Positions 1 to 6,024 of a stretch of DNA of 11,181 nucleotides are shown here, piece after piece. A model generated the notes under the pieces. The model made no database searches and had not been told where the DNA came from. It saw only the letters and a list, made by a program, of their open reading frames with translations. Location: positions 1 to 11,181 of the forward strand of contig URRN01000062.1 of assembly GCA_900550185.1 (NCBI GenBank), read 5' to 3'. This DNA is from an uncultured Collinsella sp. (lineage in GTDB: Bacteria > Actinomycetota > Coriobacteriia > Coriobacteriales > Coriobacteriaceae). How positions within the stretch are numbered: the first letter of the stretch is position 1; each line of letters starts with the position of its first letter. Position numbers and translations under genes: made by a program.

Positions 1-302
1 CCCATAAACAGCGTGATGGTATTACCGATGGCGACCTCCGCGCGGTCAAAGCGACGCGAGCCCACGGCGTGGCCGACGATGACGGTCGTTCCCATGGCCA
101 GGCCCACAAGCGTCACGGTAATGATATAGAGCGTTTGCGCGCCGTTGCCCACGGCGGTGATGCCGGCGGCGCCGCTAAACTGTCCCATCATGTACAGGTC
201 GGCCATGCCGTAGAGCATCTGCAAAAAGTACGAGAGCATATAGGGCAGGGCAAAGACCGCGATGGTCTTAAGGACATTGCCGCGTGTGAGGTCGTGTTCC
301 AT
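1..302 (-). CDS. MATE family multidrug efflux transporter (partial, N-terminal part)
   Basis: The reverse strand opens an ATG at 302 and reads 100 codons without a stop to the window edge, so the 3' part is missing. The translation begins MEHDLTRGNVLKTIAVFALP, continues with QMLYGMADLYMMGQFSG and a long hydrophobic stretch (TVTLVGLAMGTTVIVGHAVG). This is the usual start of MATE exporters: a short N-terminal DLT-G motif, TM1 with a conserved LP, the 'Q-LY-AD' segment, then TM2. Full family members are about 450 residues. MATE proteins export cationic drugs and other organic molecules across the membrane, driven by Na+ or H+ gradients; the substrate cannot be told here. The ribosome binding site is weak (AGAAAG, 8 bases before ATG). 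A MerR-type promoter lies 40-70 bases upstream. The family call is secure. Confidence 0.9.
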   Translation of the reverse strand, partial: MEHDLTRGNVLKTIAVFALPYMLSYFLQMLYGMADLYMMGQFSGAAGITAVGNGAQTLYIITVTLVGLAMGTTVIVGHAVGSRRFDRAEVAIGNTITLFM

Positions 303-342
303 AGGTGGGGCTTTCTGGCTGGGTTTGTTTACGTACCAGTGT

Positions 343-373
343 AGTGAAAACCCTATAACGATTGTAGAGTCAA
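343..373 (-). promoter_or_regulatory. MerR-type promoter/operator for the MATE gene
   Basis: Read on the minus strand, there is a -35 TTGACT (373-368), a 19-bp spacer and a -10-like TTCACT (348-343). The spacer region carries a dyad: ACCCTATAA (350-358) and TTGTAGAGT (362-370) on the plus strand, separated by CGA, 7 of 9 positions symmetric. A 19-bp spacer with a centred dyad and GGGTTT before the -10 is the hallmark of promoters untwisted by MerR-family activators. The predicted transcript starts about 35 bases before the MATE ATG at 302. No merR gene is visible in the window. Confidence 0.7.
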
Positions 374-617
374 GGTTTGTGTTGGCAGCGGGGCGAAAAA
401 GTCACGCTCCAAGCACGATGCTTTGACCCTCCGTGCCCCTCACCTCGCCTCAAACCATCACAACATTCGACGTTTTTTGCCAAAAACGGGAAAAGCATCG
501 AATGTTGTGATGGTTTTTCTGCCACTCGATCGGGTGGATTCGCTTTCTTGCGCACGAAGGTGTGCGGACCCGTGAGCGGGGGAATACGGTTGGTTATCCG
601 ACTCCATTGGAGGGCTC
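374..617. other. Divergent intergenic region between MATE and the DUF559 gene
   Basis: Together with the MATE promoter this makes a gene-free stretch of about 315 bases. It contains the first type I palindromic repeat (451-516). Downstream of that are small GC hairpins, for example CCCG-TGAG-CGGG near 569-580. I see no convincing sigma-70 promoter for the rightward gene. Short ORFs across this interval on both strands run through the palindrome and show no family resemblance. Confidence 0.5.
451..516. repeat. Type I palindromic repeat, copy 1
   Basis: Perfect 19-bp inverted arms, AAACCATCACAACATTCGA (452-470) and its complement (498-516), enclose a 27-base centre. The centre has its own small stem, CGTTTTT (471-477) with AAAAACG (482-488). 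Bases 451-514 match copy 2 (1693-1756) at 63 of 64 positions; the only change is A486 to T1728. This copy lies between divergent transcription units, so it is not at the 3' end of any gene here and a plain terminator role does not explain it. Confidence 0.92.
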
Positions 618-1655
618 ATGGACCTGCCGATCGTCCTGTCCCATAAGACTGCCTGGCTGTACCACAACGTGGCGCGCCCGTCCGAGCCGCTCTCGCGAGC
701 AAGCAGCCTATGCGATGAGGACTCGCTTGCTAACGAGGCGGAGCCGACCGCGAGCCTGTCCGAATTGGGACTCGATGCCAAGGGGCTGAGGGCTTCAACG
801 GCAGTTGGGATCGTTACCGACTATCTGGTTGCGCTTGGTATTCCACGAGAAGAGCTCGATCATATCGACACGCTCGTCAACTTCGATTTTGAGCGCTCGA
901 CGCCGGCTGGATTTAGGTGCCACGTGTTTGGAGCGCCGGTACCTCCAGGCCATCTTATCGAGGTGGCAGAGGGCCTTCTGGTGGTTGATGAGGTCATGTG
1001 CTTTGTCCAGGCGGGCTCGTGGATGAGTGAGCCCGAGCAGCTGGAATATGGCTACGAAATCTGCGCTCGATACCATTTGAATCATCTGTCGACAGGCGAT
1101 TATATCGAGATGGGGCAGAGGTATACCGTTGCCGACTTGATTGCCTATTGCAATGAGAACCGATCTCGTCAGGGGGCTATACGCGCGGCCGCCGTGCTCA
1201 AGCGCGTGCACGATGGCGCGCGGTCGCCCATGGAGACGGCCACTGCAATCATGGTCGTAGCAAAACGTTCTCAAGGCGGGCTGGGATACGCCAAGATCGA
1301 GCTCAACCATCGGGTAGATGTTCCCAGCGAGTTCAAATATCTCGCAAAGGCTGGGTATTTCGAGATTGACGTATATGCGCCTGCGAGCGGTACGGGGATT
1401 GAATACAACGGCTCGGACCATCTTGATAAACAGCGCAGCGCGTCGGACGCGGAGCGTATGGCCGTGCTGAGCGCGCTGGGCTTTAGGATGATCGTCCTCA
1501 CCGGGACTCAATTTGCCCATCAGCTGCAATTGCACCGGGCGATGAACGCCATCGCGCTCGCTATGGGCCTTAAGTGCGACCGAAGCGAAGCGTTCCAGAA
1601 ACGTCAGAACGACCTGCGAGAATTCGTGATTCGGCACTGGGACGGTGGCCTTTAG
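618..1655 (+). CDS. DUF559/Vsr-like endonuclease-domain protein
   Basis: The 345-residue product begins at ATG 618, with GGAGGG at 609-614 as ribosome binding site. Residues 1-200 form an N-terminal region that I do not recognise confidently; it resembles the helical, AbiEi-like N-terminal part seen in many actinobacterial DUF559 proteins. Residues 200-300 match the DUF559/Vsr-like PD-(D/E)XK fold. There is an 'ARSPMET' motif (201-207, Glu206), then Asp251 in FEIDVYAP, Glu262 in IEYNG and His268, followed by DAERMAVLSALGFRMIVLT, which fits the closing strand and helix. The family usually has EYDG; here Asp is replaced by Asn264. A nuclease activity is inferred, not shown. Some AbiEi-like/DUF559 proteins are annotated as antitoxin- or defence-related, but no partner toxin gene is adjacent. 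Palindromic repeats flank both sides of the gene. Confidence 0.72.
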   Translation: MDLPIVLSHKTAWLYHNVARPSEPLSRASSLCDEDSLANEAEPTASLSELGLDAKGLRASTAVGIVTDYLVALGIPREELDHIDTLVNFDFERSTPAGFRCHVFGAPVPPGHLIEVAEGLLVVDEVMCFVQAGSWMSEPEQLEYGYEICARYHLNHLSTGDYIEMGQRYTVADLIAYCNENRSRQGAIRAAAVLKRVHDGARSPMETATAIMVVAKRSQGGLGYAKIELNHRVDVPSEFKYLAKAGYFEIDVYAPASGTGIEYNGSDHLDKQRSASDAERMAVLSALGFRMIVLTGTQFAHQLQLHRAMNAIALAMGLKCDRSEAFQKRQNDLREFVIRHWDGGL

Positions 1656-1692
1656 GGGCGCTTTGGCCCTTCTGCGGGGTGCCGTGGGCAGG

Positions 1693-1757
1693 CAAACCAT
1701 CACAACATTCGACGTTTTTTGCCAAAATCGGGAAAAGCATCGAATGTTGTGATGGTC
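1693..1757. repeat. Type I palindromic repeat, copy 2
   Basis: It has 17-bp perfect arms (ACCATCACAACATTCGA, 1696-1712, and its complement 1740-1756) around a 27-base centre. It is in the same orientation as copy 1, exactly 1242 bases downstream, and 63 of 64 bases are identical. It follows the DUF559 gene stop by about 38 bases and precedes moaA. It could fold as a strong hairpin in the 3' end of the upstream transcript, but no T-run follows it. Confidence 0.92.
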
Positions 1758-1887
1758 TGTGTTGAGGATGGGCTTGGAAAGTCCGTTTTGCTCAAAGCAA
1801 CCTGTCCTGTCGTACGGGTGTCGGCATGATTCTTCCGTGGGGTATTATGTTTTCCGAAGAATAAACGCTGCGTGAGGGGAGGGCTGC

Positions 1888-2943
1888 GTGGACGGGCACG
1901 TGCAACATGACGGATTTGGTCGCGATATCAACTACCTGCGCATTGCCGTTACCGACAAGTGCAATTTCCGCTGCATTTACTGCATGCCGGCCGATGGCGT
2001 GGCGCCCCGTGCACACGACGAGCTGCTCAGCGCCGAGGAAATCGCCCGTTTTGTGCGCTTGGTAGCGGGGGAAGGCATTCGTCGCGTGCGCCTGACGGGC
2101 GGCGAGCCGCTGGTCAGCCGCCGTATCATTCCGCTCATTCGCGACATCCGCGCGATTCCGCGGATCGAGGATATCTCGCTTACCACCAATGGCGCCCTGC
2201 TGCCCAAGCTGGCGCCACAGCTCAAAGATGCCGGCCTTAACCGCGTCAACATCTCGCTCGACACGCTCAACCCTACGCTCTTTGGAAAGATCACGCGTCT
2301 GGGTCGACTCGAGCAGACCATGGCTGGCATCGACGCGGCGCTGGCTTGGGGCTTTGAGCCCGTTAAGGTCAACTGCGTTGTTGTGCGCCGGCTCAACCAG
2401 GATGTGGCGGCCCTCGCACGACTGACCGTCGACCGCCCCATCCACCTGCGCTTTATCGAATACATGCCCATCGGCGACGAGCGCACGAGCTCGCATTGCG
2501 CTGTGGACCCGCATGTGCCCGCGTTCAATCCCGAGCTGTGGGATGCGAGTGATACCGTTCCGAGCGACGAGCTGCGGGCGCGCGTCAATGCCGGGGCCGC
2601 CGCGATGGGACTGGGCGAGCTCGAACCGCTTGACATCACCGACGCTCCTGCCGGCGCGGGCCCCGCGCGCTATTGGCGCTTTCCGGGCGCGGCGGGAACG
2701 GTTGGCTTCATCAGCGCCATGTCCAACCATTTTTGTGCGAATTGCAACCGTCTGCGCCTGACGGCCGATGGCAACGTGCGTCCGTGCCTGTTCAGCGATG
2801 CCGAGTATTCGGTGCGCGAGGCGCTGCGTCGTGGTGATGATATGCAGGTACTTTCGATTTGGCGCGATGCCGTGGCCCACAAACCGCAGGAACACGCGAT
2901 AATTGAGGGCACGCAACGATTTATGTCCCAAATCGGAGGATGA
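1888..2943 (+). CDS. moaA: GTP 3',8-cyclase MoaA (molybdenum cofactor synthesis step 1)
   Basis: This radical-SAM enzyme converts GTP to 3',8-cyclo-7,8-dihydro-GTP in the cytoplasm. The start is GTG 1888, chosen because AGGGGAGG (1875-1882) is well spaced before it. The 351-residue product has the SAM-cluster motif Cys25-x3-Cys29-x2-Cys32, LTGGEP (69-74), TTNG (99-102), SLD (123-125), FIEYMPIG (189-196), and the second [4Fe-4S] site Cys283-x2-Cys286-x13-Cys300. It ends in the conserved C-terminal Gly-Gly (350-351), which is needed for GTP turnover in the family. All key residues are present, so it should be active. Its stop codon overlaps the ribosome binding region of the next gene, indicating translational coupling. 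A possible -10 TATTAT (1843-1848) lies upstream without a good -35. No Moco riboswitch was recognised in the leader. Confidence 0.97.
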   Translation: MDGHVQHDGFGRDINYLRIAVTDKCNFRCIYCMPADGVAPRAHDELLSAEEIARFVRLVAGEGIRRVRLTGGEPLVSRRIIPLIRDIRAIPRIEDISLTTNGALLPKLAPQLKDAGLNRVNISLDTLNPTLFGKITRLGRLEQTMAGIDAALAWGFEPVKVNCVVVRRLNQDVAALARLTVDRPIHLRFIEYMPIGDERTSSHCAVDPHVPAFNPELWDASDTVPSDELRARVNAGAAAMGLGELEPLDITDAPAGAGPARYWRFPGAAGTVGFISAMSNHFCANCNRLRLTADGNVRPCLFSDAEYSVREALRRGDDMQVLSIWRDAVAHKPQEHAIIEGTQRFMSQIGG

Positions 2944-2947
2944 TCAT

Positions 2948-4249
2948 ATGGCCAAGAGCAGGTACGCCGATGCCACTAAGGCCGCTCGCAGGGCCGCGAT
3001 GTCTGCCCACAAAGCTGCGGCAGCCAGCAAAGATGCCACGTCCGAGCAGGGCGTAACGACGCCTGCTGACGCGGTCGCCGACTCCGTCCGCGACGCACGC
3101 CGCGACGAGCTGACGCACGTGGACGCCAAGGGCGAGGTGCGCATGGTCGACGTATCCGACAAGGCCGAGACGCACCGCATCGCCATCGCCGAGGGCACCA
3201 TCCTCATGCATCCTGAGACGCAGACTATGGTGCTGCAAGACCGCGCCAAGAAGGGCGACGTGCTCGCCTGCGCGCGCGTCGCGGGCATCATGGCCATCAA
3301 GCGCACGAGCGACATCATCCCCATGTGCCATCCGCTGCTTATCACCAAGAGTAAGTGCGACATTGCGCCCATCGCTGCGGCGGGAACGCCGGCCGAGGAC
3401 GTGCCCGAGGGCTGGGCGCCGGCGCGCACGGACGGGCAGGTTGGCTTTCACGTGCTGGTCACGGCCGGCGTGACGGGCAAGACGGGTATCGAGATGGAGG
3501 CCCTGACCGGCGCGAGTGCCGCGTGCCTTACGATCTATGACATGTGCAAGGCGGTCGATCGCGGCATGGAGATCGTCGACGTTCGCCTGCTGCACAAGGA
3601 AGGCGGCCGCTCGGGCGTGTGGGATCGTGCAGAGCGTCAGGCCGCTGCTGTTGAGGCCGTGGCCGCCGACGGTGCCACGCCCGCAAGCGCACCCGTCGCC
3701 GTCGCGCCCGCAGCTCCGGCCCCGGCCGTCCCCGCGATCGCGTTTATCGGCTACCAAAACTCGGGCAAGACCACGCTCGTCGAGAAGGTTATCGCCGAGC
3801 TCACCCGCCGCGGCCTGCGCGTGGGTTCGCTCAAGCATCATGGGCATCATGGCTTTGATATCGATGTGCCCGCTAAGGATACGTGGCGCCATCATCAAGC
3901 CGGATCCAAACACGTGGGGCTCATCTGCGCCACGCGCTGGGCGGAGTACGCCGACACGCGCGAGGAGGACGAGATGCCTGCGCGCGAGCTGCTGTCGCGC
4001 TACAACGATGTCGACGTGGTGATCATCGAGGGCTACAAGACCGAGGGCTTCGACAGCATCGTGGTCGCGCGCTCGGGTGTCGACCGTTTGCGCGGCAAGA
4101 GCTCACTCGACCTGGTCGACGGTCGTACGCTGGCCCTTGCCTGCAACGAGGCCCTGGCGCGCCAGGCCTTCGACGCCGGCTTTGCGACCCGAGCCATCAA
4201 CATCAACGACGCCCGAGCCATCTGCGATCTCATCCAAGACCATCTTTAA
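2948..4249 (+). CDS. moaC: Bifunctional MoaC-MobB fusion protein
   Basis: ATG 2948 is preferred over an earlier in-frame ATG inside moaA because GGAGG (2935-2939) sits 8 bases before it. The 433-residue product has four parts. Residues 1-50 are an Ala/Lys-rich extension. Residues 52-228 are MoaC (cyclic pyranopterin monophosphate synthase), with HVDAKGEVRMVDVSDK, CHPL (127-130), EMEALT (182-187) and the catalytic-region DMCKAV (Asp198, Lys201). An Ala/Pro linker spans about 230-262. The last part, to residue 433, is MobB, with Walker A GYQNSGKT (268-275), SLKHHGH (294-300) and IIEGYK (359-364). MoaC makes cPMP from the MoaA product. MobB is a GTP-binding accessory protein for MobA in forming guanine-dinucleotide cofactor. 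The fusion joins an early and a very late pathway step. MoaC here has an extra loop (about 142-162) compared with the E. coli protein. Confidence 0.95.
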   Translation: MAKSRYADATKAARRAAMSAHKAAAASKDATSEQGVTTPADAVADSVRDARRDELTHVDAKGEVRMVDVSDKAETHRIAIAEGTILMHPETQTMVLQDRAKKGDVLACARVAGIMAIKRTSDIIPMCHPLLITKSKCDIAPIAAAGTPAEDVPEGWAPARTDGQVGFHVLVTAGVTGKTGIEMEALTGASAACLTIYDMCKAVDRGMEIVDVRLLHKEGGRSGVWDRAERQAAAVEAVAADGATPASAPVAVAPAAPAPAVPAIAFIGYQNSGKTTLVEKVIAELTRRGLRVGSLKHHGHHGFDIDVPAKDTWRHHQAGSKHVGLICATRWAEYADTREEDEMPARELLSRYNDVDVVIIEGYKTEGFDSIVVARSGVDRLRGKSSLDLVDGRTLALACNEALARQAFDAGFATRAININDARAICDLIQDHL

Positions 4250-4307
4250 GGCTTGGAACCGGCTCGCTGCGCTGCCATGGCAGGTTTTATCTGGGCAAAC
4301 GTCATTT

Positions 4308-4346
4308 CCACCACAAAGGGGTCAGGCACCTTTGTGGTGGTTTTTG
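4308..4346 (+). terminator. Intrinsic terminator of moaA-moaC/mobB (type II repeat, copy A)
   Basis: A perfect 12-bp stem, CCACCACAAAGG (4308-4319) with CCTTTGTGGTGG (4329-4340), has a 9-base loop containing CAGG and is followed by TTTTTGCTTTG. It lies 58 bases after the moaC-mobB stop. The stem, tail and the next few bases are repeated almost exactly at 5898-5941. Confidence 0.85.
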
Positions 4347-4348
4347 CT

Positions 4349-4385
4349 TTGGTAGATTATTGGGATATGCCTTACAATCTACCAA
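4349..4385 (+). promoter_or_regulatory. Promoter with overlapping operator-like inverted repeat, upstream of the MFS gene
   Basis: TTGGTA (4349-4354) and TACAAT (4373-4378) form a -35/-10 pair with an 18-bp spacer. A perfect 10-bp inverted repeat, TTGGTAGATT (4349-4358) and AATCTACCAA (4376-4385), covers both boxes with a 17-base interval. This geometry suggests a dimeric repressor or activator binding over the promoter. The -35 begins in the tail of the preceding terminator. The promoter is inferred from consensus only. Confidence 0.6.
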
Positions 4386-4514
4386 GTAGTTCATGACGGA
4401 CGGAAAACGGAGAGAAGAGGCTCGATGCGTCCTTAATGTTTCATGCGGATAGATTGATTTGACAGACGGTGGCGAATACCCACCGCCCGTATTCGTATGA
4501 AACAAGGAGTCTCC
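4386..4514 (+). promoter_or_regulatory. Structured leader with tiny upstream ORFs before the MFS gene
   Basis: About 130 bases separate the predicted transcription start from the MFS start codon. AAGAGG (4415-4420) precedes a three-residue ORF, ATG CGT CCT TAA (4425-4436). Its stop overlaps the ATG of an eight-residue ORF (4436-4462, MFHADRLI). Then come two competing hairpins: CGGTGG (4467-4472) with CCACCG (4480-4485), whose 7-base loop CGAATAC (4473-4479) is fully complementary to GTATTCG (4489-4495). The second stem ends 8 bases before the MFS ribosome binding site AAGGAG (4504-4509). This resembles a translation-attenuation leader or a regulatory pseudoknot. The function is inferred. Confidence 0.4.
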
Positions 4515-5801
4515 ATGCTCGTCTCTCTTTTCTCAAAGCCTCAATCATCGCTTTCCGTGCAGGCCAAGCGCCTGGTGGCGATGCGCTTTCTCATCTACAC
4601 CGGTTTTCAGACCAGCTACTTTATCGGCGTTATCGGAACACTCACCTATGCGGACGGCGCTTCGGTCGTCGCGACATCGCTGGCCGTCCTGTTCATGAAC
4701 GTTTTCGTGATCCTGGGATCCTTTGCGGGCGGCGCGGCGCTCGACGCCTGGGGTCCGCGCCGCCATTTCTTGCTGAGCATCATCGGCGCTCTCGCAACTG
4801 GCACGGCAATCATCGCCTTTGGTAGCGCGACCGGCGTCGTCCTGCTCGGCGCGGTGCTCCTGGGCTTTGTGATGGGATTCGCCCAGCCCATTGCCACATC
4901 CTATCCGGCCTACCTCACCGACGACCCCGTCGAGCTCAAAGACATCAACTCCGCCATCGCCATGTTTTCAAACGTGAGCATCATTGTTGGCCCCATGCTG
5001 GGCGGCTTTGTCGCGGCGGCTGCGTCGTCGCGCGCGGTGTTCGTGCTTATGATGCTCTTTACCGCGTTGGCGCTCATTGCCGGCTGGGGCTTTAGACCGC
5101 AAGCAGGTCGCGTCGCCGCGCGCGAAAGTACTCCCGCGGACAGCGGTACAACGGCAATCACTGCCAGCCAAAGCTCCAACCCCAGCACGTTCGCCCGCGT
5201 CACCTTTGCGACCAGCATCAAGACAGTCTTCACCAACAGTATCCTCGCCTTGCTGTTCTGCATCATCTTCCTCTCGAACTTTGGCTACGGTGCCTTCGAT
5301 CCGCTGGAGTCGTTCTTCTACCGCGATGTCCTGCACGTCGGTGTCGAATGGATGGGCTGGCTCTCGTCGGCCAGCGGTGTGGGCGCGGTGCTGGGCGCCG
5401 TGGTCGCGCTCCGCTTGCCGCCGCGCTTCGTCAGCCTCAAAACGCTGCTCGTGGCACTCATGTCCGTGGGCGTGGGAAGTCTGATTTATGTGGGGACACC
5501 GTACGTGGGCGTGGCCCTTATCGGCCAGATTGTCCTGGGCGTGGCCTGGGGCGTCGTCAACCCGCTCCACAACACTATCGTGCAAACGACGGCTCCGCTC
5601 GAGCAACTCGGTCGCGTCAACTCGGTCATGGGCTTTGGCAATATGTTCGCCGGCGTGGCCCCGCTGGCGATTGCCCCTTGGCTGGCGGCGACGTTTGGTG
5701 TGCAGCAGACGCTCGTAGGGGCGGGTATGGTCGTGACGGCGGTTCCCGTGGCGTTGCTGCTGTTTGGCCGCCGGCATTTTGATCGTGCCGCAAGGCAGTA
5801 A
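4515..5801 (+). CDS. MFS family efflux transporter
   Basis: The start is ATG 4515, five bases after AAGGAG (4504-4509); the in-frame ATG at 4497 lacks a ribosome binding site. The 428-residue product has the length and hydrophobicity of a 12-helix major facilitator. There are six helices up to about residue 194, a polar central loop (about 194-235, rich in Ser/Thr/Ala), then six more to about 417. The loop between helices 2 and 3 carries the facilitator signature in the form GGAALDAWGPRR (72-83). Near 144-165, DINSAIAMFSNVSIIVGPMLGG fits the helix 5 region of drug/siderophore exporters of the MFS_3 type, and GRVNS (366-370) fits that group too. It probably exports a small molecule; the substrate is unknown. 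The gene stands alone, with its own promoter and terminator. Its stop codon overlaps the first base of type I repeat copy 3. Confidence 0.88.
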   Translation: MLVSLFSKPQSSLSVQAKRLVAMRFLIYTGFQTSYFIGVIGTLTYADGASVVATSLAVLFMNVFVILGSFAGGAALDAWGPRRHFLLSIIGALATGTAIIAFGSATGVVLLGAVLLGFVMGFAQPIATSYPAYLTDDPVELKDINSAIAMFSNVSIIVGPMLGGFVAAAASSRAVFVLMMLFTALALIAGWGFRPQAGRVAARESTPADSGTTAITASQSSNPSTFARVTFATSIKTVFTNSILALLFCIIFLSNFGYGAFDPLESFFYRDVLHVGVEWMGWLSSASGVGAVLGAVVALRLPPRFVSLKTLLVALMSVGVGSLIYVGTPYVGVALIGQIVLGVAWGVVNPLHNTIVQTTAPLEQLGRVNSVMGFGNMFAGVAPLAIAPWLAATFGVQQTLVGAGMVVTAVPVALLLFGRRHFDRAARQ

Positions 5802-5865
5802 AACCATCACAACATTCGATGAAAATCGCGATTTTGCCGAATAACGTCGAATGTTGTGATGGTTT
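5801..5865. repeat. Type I palindromic repeat, copy 3 (inverted orientation)
   Basis: Perfect 19-bp arms (5801-5819 and 5847-5865) match those of copy 1 and enclose a 27-base centre. The centre contains the 14-base palindrome AAAATCGCGATTTT (5822-5835). Reverse-complementing this copy aligns its centre with copies 1 and 2 (CGTT.TT.G.CAAAATCG), so it is inserted the other way round and has diverged more. Its first base is the last base of the MFS stop codon. Confidence 0.9.
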
Positions 5866-5897
5866 GCGTCCCGAGCCAGGCCATCCTGCGGGTCCGG

Positions 5898-5936
5898 CCA
5901 CCACAAAGGGGCCAGGCTCCTTTGTGGTGGTTTTTG
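5898..5936 (+). terminator. Intrinsic terminator of the MFS gene (type II repeat, copy B)
   Basis: A 12-bp perfect stem, CCACCACAAAGG (5898-5909) with CCTTTGTGGTGG (5919-5930), has loop GGCCAGGCT and is followed by TTTTTGCTTTG. From the right arm to this tail, 23 bases are identical to copy A. Confidence 0.85.
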
Positions 5937-5938
5937 CT

Positions 5939-5969
5939 TTGACGGGCCGCGCCTGTGCCTTGGTATACC
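5939..5969 (+). promoter_or_regulatory. Probable promoter of the HAD phosphatase gene
   Basis: TTGACG (5939-5944) has 5 of 6 bases of the -35 consensus, and TATACC (5964-5969) is a fair -10. The 19-bp spacer is longer than ideal. The -35 begins in the last bases of the type II repeat tail. The call rests on consensus only. Confidence 0.4.
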
Positions 5970-6024
5970 ATGTACGCCGTTCACGAATACGCCCCACACC
6001 GCCGCACAACCCAGAAAGGCCCCC

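Noticed and set aside
795..1703. Minus-strand ORF opposite the DUF559 gene
   Set aside because: It is a shadow of a coding region with a clear ribosome site and recognisable domain motifs; its own sequence has no domain or ribosome site.
1757..1887. Possible molybdenum-cofactor riboswitch before moaA
   Set aside because: I could not find the conserved helices and motifs of that class in this 130-base leader; a covariance-model search would settle it.
1792..2931. Long minus-strand ORF of 379 codons opposite moaA
   Set aside because: It lies wholly opposite a gene with every MoaA motif and has His/Arg/Ala-rich low-information sequence with no family resemblance, as expected for a GC-rich shadow frame.
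4393..4452. A 19-codon ORF starting near the predicted MFS transcript start
   Set aside because: No ribosome binding site and only about 8 bases of leader; the 4425 and 4436 ORFs are better candidates.
4459..4464. Perfect TTGACA in the MFS leader
   Set aside because: No -10 at 15-19 bp downstream; the positions fall in the GC-rich hairpin.
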